Origin: Whitmania pigra | Lineage: Eukaryota > Annelida > Clitellata > Hirudinida > Haemopidae | Reading direction: 5' to 3' | DNA length: 64,000 bases | Assembly: GCA_021613335.1 (NCBI GenBank) | Contig: JAJTWR010000263.1 | Coordinates: 337,001 to 401,000 of the forward strand | Shown: positions 23,449-64,000 of the stretch, in pieces | Layout of the letters: every line of letters begins with the position of its first letter | Position numbering within the stretch: the stretch's first letter is position 1 | Made by a program: the position numbers and the translations under genes | Notes under the pieces: generated by a model | What the model was told of the DNA's origin: nothing | Databases searched by the model: none | The model's input: the letters and a program-made list of their open reading frames with translations, nothing else

Positions 23449-25712
23449 CAAATCTCTACAACAGTTGAAATCTTGCTCACCAAATGCGACGGAGTAAATT
23501 GAAAACAAATAATATTATGAACCAACTGAAAGGCTTTTTACTACAAACTTCAATCGTAAACAATTCTTACCTCACTCGACTTTAGAGAACGAAGTTCGTT
23601 CGGAAACACATGTCTACAATTAATACTCCAAAAATAGTTAGTCGGCTAATTGGCCCTTTTTGAGCAGCAGTAGGTTCTTGATTAGTCACGACCCACAGTT
23701 ACAGAACTTGTCCCAACTCGCTTCCCCGATCGGAATGAGCAGCCAAAGTCACGAATCGAAAAGACTGGAATAAAAACTTCATTAAGTTAATGATAGGACG
23801 CCAACTGTTAATACCAGAGGATACATTAACGCCGGTTCTTAATGTGCCTCAGTTAGACCGAAGCGCACGATGGAAATGAAGGCCTTCCTGCTAGAGCAAG
23901 ATTGTATTCAAGCTGTGCACCCGACGTGCAATCCTGCTTTGTTTGCATCCGACACCGTGAGCACACCGTCCGTGGTGTAGGTAGCGTCCGTGTTGACTGA
24001 AGAGTGTGAATTGGAAAGAATTCGAATGCTATCGGAAGATCCTTAATAGGAACAATGCAAATTATTTCGATTCACCAGGTGTTGTTGCCATCGGCCAATG
24101 ACAAGTCCCGAGTCGGTCGTAGATTTGCATGACTATGGGAAGAAGGTAACAGTCAATGGCGCTGACGTTATCGGGCGGAAGAAAGCGCACAGGCGGGATT
24201 TAATAGAAAAAAAGAACAATTCCGAGCGAATCCCGGTTGCGTTTTGTTTACTCGACAAATACAAAGACGAACCTCCACCGACGTTGCACGTGTGCTGCGT
24301 GTTTGTTCAGGCCCAATCGGAGAAAGGATCTTGTTTACATCGTGCCCTTCTAACCTACATGACCTTTTGAAGGTCGTCTCGAGCCTGATCGTTTTTAATG
24401 CTGAGTTATTAGAAGGATTAAATTGCAAGACGTATTTACCAATTGTAGGACGGCATCAATTAGCTTTAGAAATGTTAGACCATGTGATCTTAAGTCTTGA
24501 CATTTTTAATTGCATCCATTACAAAATCGAGTACAATATTGTCGTCGTTGTTGTTATTTTCTGTCGATATTTCTTATTAATTTCGTGCCACCACGATCGA
24601 TAGCTATTGGTCTCCTACAAATATCGATTCAAGTAATAATCTCCATCGATAAATCCGTTTTTCGGATGGCGTTTTCAGGTCGTCAGATGAGATCCGAAGA
24701 AAGGGATCTTACTGAAGACAAATAACCGCGATGGTTTTTCTCGTTCGTATTTCCCCTAAAATTATGCAACGACAATTCTAAATCATATTTTTAGAGTTTT
24801 TTTGTCGACCAATTAAGCATTAATTTGACATTCGGAATAATTAATCTGCAGAACTAATTAACGTCTTACCAGAAATAGTTATCTTTATGAGTTCTCAAAA
24901 TAAAGTGGTCATTAAGACTCTACAGTTAACAAACGCAAAAGAGAGAAGAATATTACACCACTTGATGGTGAGGTTTGTAAACATTTTATTGTGTAAAATC
25001 TGGTGCCTCATAAATAAATTCGTTACCGATTATTATTATCATCATCGTCATCGTCATCGTTTTTATTATTGATCATTTTTCTCTTTGTGAACTCGTGAAT
25101 TATTCAAAACATAGCAAATAATTTAAAAAATTTTCCAAAGCGCGAACCCAGCATCATTGAGCAACTTTTAATTGGCCTCAAACATTTCCTACAACAAAAG
25201 CTGAGAGCTGTTAATTCAGAGAATATTTTCAATGGAATTTATTCGAGTGCTTTAAAGTTTAAGTTTAAAGTCGTTTCATCGTAAACAATGTAAAACAATG
25301 TAAAGTTACCTTTTGAAACAGAATGTCATGTTTTATGATGCAACGACTGGTTTTTTGATTGGTTGATTGAAAAAGTCAAATTTGATTGAAAAGGTCATAT
25401 TTGATTGAACCCATTCGGAAGGAGACGCAGGCCAGGAAGTGCAACGTTTACCTCTTAATGTGGTTGAGTTCTCGAATGTAAAACTTCCTGAAGCTACTTC
25501 AGTGCACATTTGTGTGGTCTTTGAAGCAAAACAATTTCCTTTTTACGCAATTTTATTACGTTCTCGAATGAATAATTTGAACAAGTAATAAACATTTGAT
25601 TAGTAATAAATTGAAACAAAAATACATATTTGAGTAGTAATAAATTGAAACAAACAACTCGATATAAGGTCCCACTAGATGTAAAACCGGTAAATTCATG
25701 GGCGTAAATGTT

Positions 25713-25718
25713 TTTATT
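25713..25718 (-). terminator. Poly(A) signal of the titin-like gene
   Basis: TTTATT on the + strand, i.e. AATAAA on the coding strand, 217 bp past the stop codon at 25935-25937; no other copy of the hexamer was seen in between. Confidence 0.5.
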
Positions 25719-25787
25719 TAGTAATTTTTAAAGATGAAAGTTTTACTGAAAACTCAAACAGCCGTGGAAAGCGTTCACACAAACTCG

Positions 25788-25837
25788 TCTATGGATGTAT
25801 GGATGTATGTCTATGGATGTATGGATGTATGGATGCA
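25788..25837. repeat. Short ATGGATGT tandem repeat
   Basis: Several near-perfect 8-bp units (ATGGATGT) with a CTATGGATGT variant, in the 3' UTR of the titin-like gene. Confidence 0.85.
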
Positions 25838-25934
25838 AAGCCTCAACTAATCTTGGCGTTAGCTAACTCGGCGTTAAGTGGATAATAGCTATTTCTTAGA
25901 GAAATGACTGAATGAGTGAATGAATGAATGACTA

Positions 25935-62174
<36,240 letters not shown>

Positions 62175-64000
62175 CTGAAAAATATAATGACTCATAAGAT
62201 AACATATAAACTAATAGTAGTAACTAATTATTTACAATATAACCTATATGTCACATGTCAATTACTATGTTTATTTACTATAATGTTGTAAAAAACGTAT
62301 TGTTTCTTAGTGCATTTGTCCAACTTATTTTGCACAGGGCATTTCGTTTAACCTGCAGTGCTACAATTGACAACAATAACAGTAAGCCCCCTCACAACCT
62401 GCATGTTTTGGTTAGTTTAAGTCAGACATTTACTTTCAAGTTGGATTTCTAATTCTTCTACATCGCGCAGCGTATGACCAAGTTGTTTGCCAGACAACGC
62501 AACAAGAGCGAGTTTTTAAGAAACGTTAATACCATATAATAAAACACGTTTTTCCATTTTTTAACATAAAATGTTTAATAATTTTCTTGATTAATTATTT
62601 ATCTTAATTAAATTTGTCATCAAATTAAATAATGACCTTAATATCGCCCAAGCTTAGGTTTTTGTGCCAAGCAAGCTATTCGTCTGCGTATGAAAACCCA
62701 AAAACTTGAGCAGAATGTTTTGCTACATGAGGCTGGTTTCAAGGTTTTCCTGGCAAGAATGTGCACAAAGCTTCACGAGTATTCAGAGGTTTGTGTTGAT
62801 AGAAATAATGTGTGATGTTTCAGTCAGCATTCTTGGCAATCTTTCTAAAATCAGGGATAATTTCGGCATTTTCCAAGGGGGAAAACCCTTGCACCGCTTG
62901 AGATGACCTTTTTTTGAGTCTGGTCTAAAGTCGGGAGGGGGGGAGGGGCGTTGCCCTCCCAAATTATATCTCTGTCTAAAACCGGTTAGATTATCAAGAA
63001 AAAACTGGTCGTGAACACGCATATTAAAACGTAATCGTCTCCACAAACGCATCCGTTGTGTTGAAAATACGTTGGAGATGAAAATGATGGGCGTGTCGAG
63101 TAGAAATAAACCTTCCAATGTTCGTTCATTCAAAGGAAAATCCTTTAAATTGAAATGGTAGACAGCCGATGGTAACATTTTGAACGGAACCCACGGAATA
63201 TTTGAATGTTATTTTAAAAAGACCACCAGCCTATCAATCAGCATCAATCAGATGACGGGTCTTGCAACGCAACAGGATCGGTCTAATTAATGGTCTGAAA
63301 CAGCAACTTTCTACGTCATCCAGTCGTGAACGATGCTTGTATTTCCTACTGCTCCATCAATACATCTCCTCTTCATAAATACAACTATCGCTCTCTGTCG
63401 GAATAGTTTTGTATTCGGGAATACAAATAGATTATAAAAATATTTCTCGTTCTTAGAATAGAAGACATCACTGCAAACACTTGAGTATAAAAAGCAGCAG
63501 TAACTCTTAGAAGTAGATTTAAATGCTATTATTTTTTTTGTAGGAATTTAAATAATTGTCTGTAATAATAGAAATGAAACATTGGTGATACAAATCTTCA
63601 ATAAGTAAATAAGACATTCAACGTATGCTATAATAATAATAATGAAATCAAATGAGAGTCATTGAAGTGCAGGAAGTTCGGAACCATTCCATGTAAAGCT
63701 AAACACGCTGCTATCAGATCCATCAAGCGATAAGATGATGAACCAACCAATACATTGAATTCTATAAGAGCACCGATGTCTTATCAGTCCAGATGGATTT
63801 CTTACACTAAGATGCAAAGAGCCTCTCAATCAGCAGAAGACCCAATAGAAAACCACATTCGTTCGTAACACTTCTTATGCTGTTCAATTTCTTTTCTATA
63901 ATATAATAAATAGTTGACAAGCGACCAAATGGCCAGAATAATTAGATTGAATTCTGAATATGTTAAAGTTAGAATGCCTTTTGCGCAAAATCCATTTTTT
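62175..64000. other. Region upstream of the first recognised titin-like exon
   Basis: 1.8 kb with no gene I can support. It must contain intron and possibly 5' exons of the titin-like gene, since the exon at 62026-62174 starts mid-codon. A donor-like GTAAGA on the minus strand near 63801 could close a non-coding first exon. A GC-rich patch at about 62930-62960 (GGGAGGGGGGGAGG) is the only compositional feature. Confidence 0.5.

Larger units (their letters stand above)
23449..25934. other. Intergenic region, LRR receptor promoter side to titin-like 3' end
   Basis: 2.5 kb between a receptor transcribed leftward and the 3' end of the titin-like gene. It holds the receptor 5' flank (to about 24 kb) and the titin-like 3' UTR (down to about 25.7 kb). 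Several short open frames near 24.1-25.1 kb show no family features and no plausible splice context. Confidence 0.6.

Noticed and set aside
23454..23508. Short 25-nt intron upstream of the LRR receptor start
   Set aside because: GTGAGC ... TTGTAG looks like splice sites, but 25 nt is too short for a spliceosomal intron; the ATG at 23448 is sufficient.
24098..25072. Small open frames between the LRR receptor and the titin-like gene
   Set aside because: No conserved motif, no consistent splice phase and several overlapping frames of equal quality.
62706..63178. Open frames on both strands left of the right edge
   Set aside because: No recognisable family; may be part of a decayed repeat with a GC-rich patch, but ends could not be defined.

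Overview
This is a 64-kb stretch of an AT-rich nuclear genome from a bilaterian animal. Evidence: multi-exon genes with GT-AG introns, a BMP ligand, a ciliary axoneme gene, sarcomeric proteins, long microsatellites and decayed transposons. The myosin-rod C-terminus ends in a [12 protein letters not shown] tail like the muscle myosin/catchin tails I know from molluscs, so a lophotrochozoan is my best guess; that is an inference with low confidence. No prokaryotic or viral features were seen.

Layout. 1-2005 (+): last four exons of a muscle myosin heavy chain-type rod. 2.0-4.2 kb: intergenic, with a degenerate minisatellite and a complete hAT-type MITE. 4255-5176 (+): TTC33-like TPR protein. 6416-7895 (+): BMP2/4-type ligand. 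8306-8825 (+): NATD1-like small acetyltransferase. 9184-10625 (+): aldo-keto reductase with an apparent signal peptide. 11495-16599 (+): 16-exon MLLT10/AF10-type PHD-finger protein. 18250-20555 (+): CFAP210/CCDC173-type axonemal coiled coil. 20836-23448 (-): single-exon leucine-rich-repeat receptor without a TIR domain, convergent with CFAP210. 23.4-25.9 kb: intergenic. 25935-62174 (-): a titin-like giant muscle gene running to its C-terminus; its 5' end is not identified. 62.2-64 kb: no gene I can support.

The giant gene fills over half of the window. I chained about 50 exons by hand. Intron phases agree at every junction except around one doubtful 13-nt microexon, giving about 8,330 codons. 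Domain order from the N-terminal side: eight Ig domains; a charged disordered linker; SH3; two Ig; one uninterrupted 13,008-bp exon coding 4,336 acidic, disordered residues; Ig; FN3; a pair of half-Ig units; FN3; FN3; Ig; Ig; FN3; a titin-kinase-like pseudokinase; Ig; a short Ser/Pro linker; and a terminal Ig. An in-phase terminal exon with its own poly(A) signal lies just before the giant exon and would yield a short isoform lacking the spring-like segment and the pseudokinase.

The genes are not a pathway or operon; they are ordinary neighbours covering muscle, signalling, chromatin, cilia and metabolism. The myosin rod and the titin-like gene both belong to the sarcomere but lie about 24 kb apart with unrelated genes between them. 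The most interesting material is the titin-like gene (giant exon, internal duplications, dead kinase, alternative end), followed by a tRNA-derived SINE bounded by a perfect inverted repeat. All exon boundaries were read by eye and have not been checked against transcripts.
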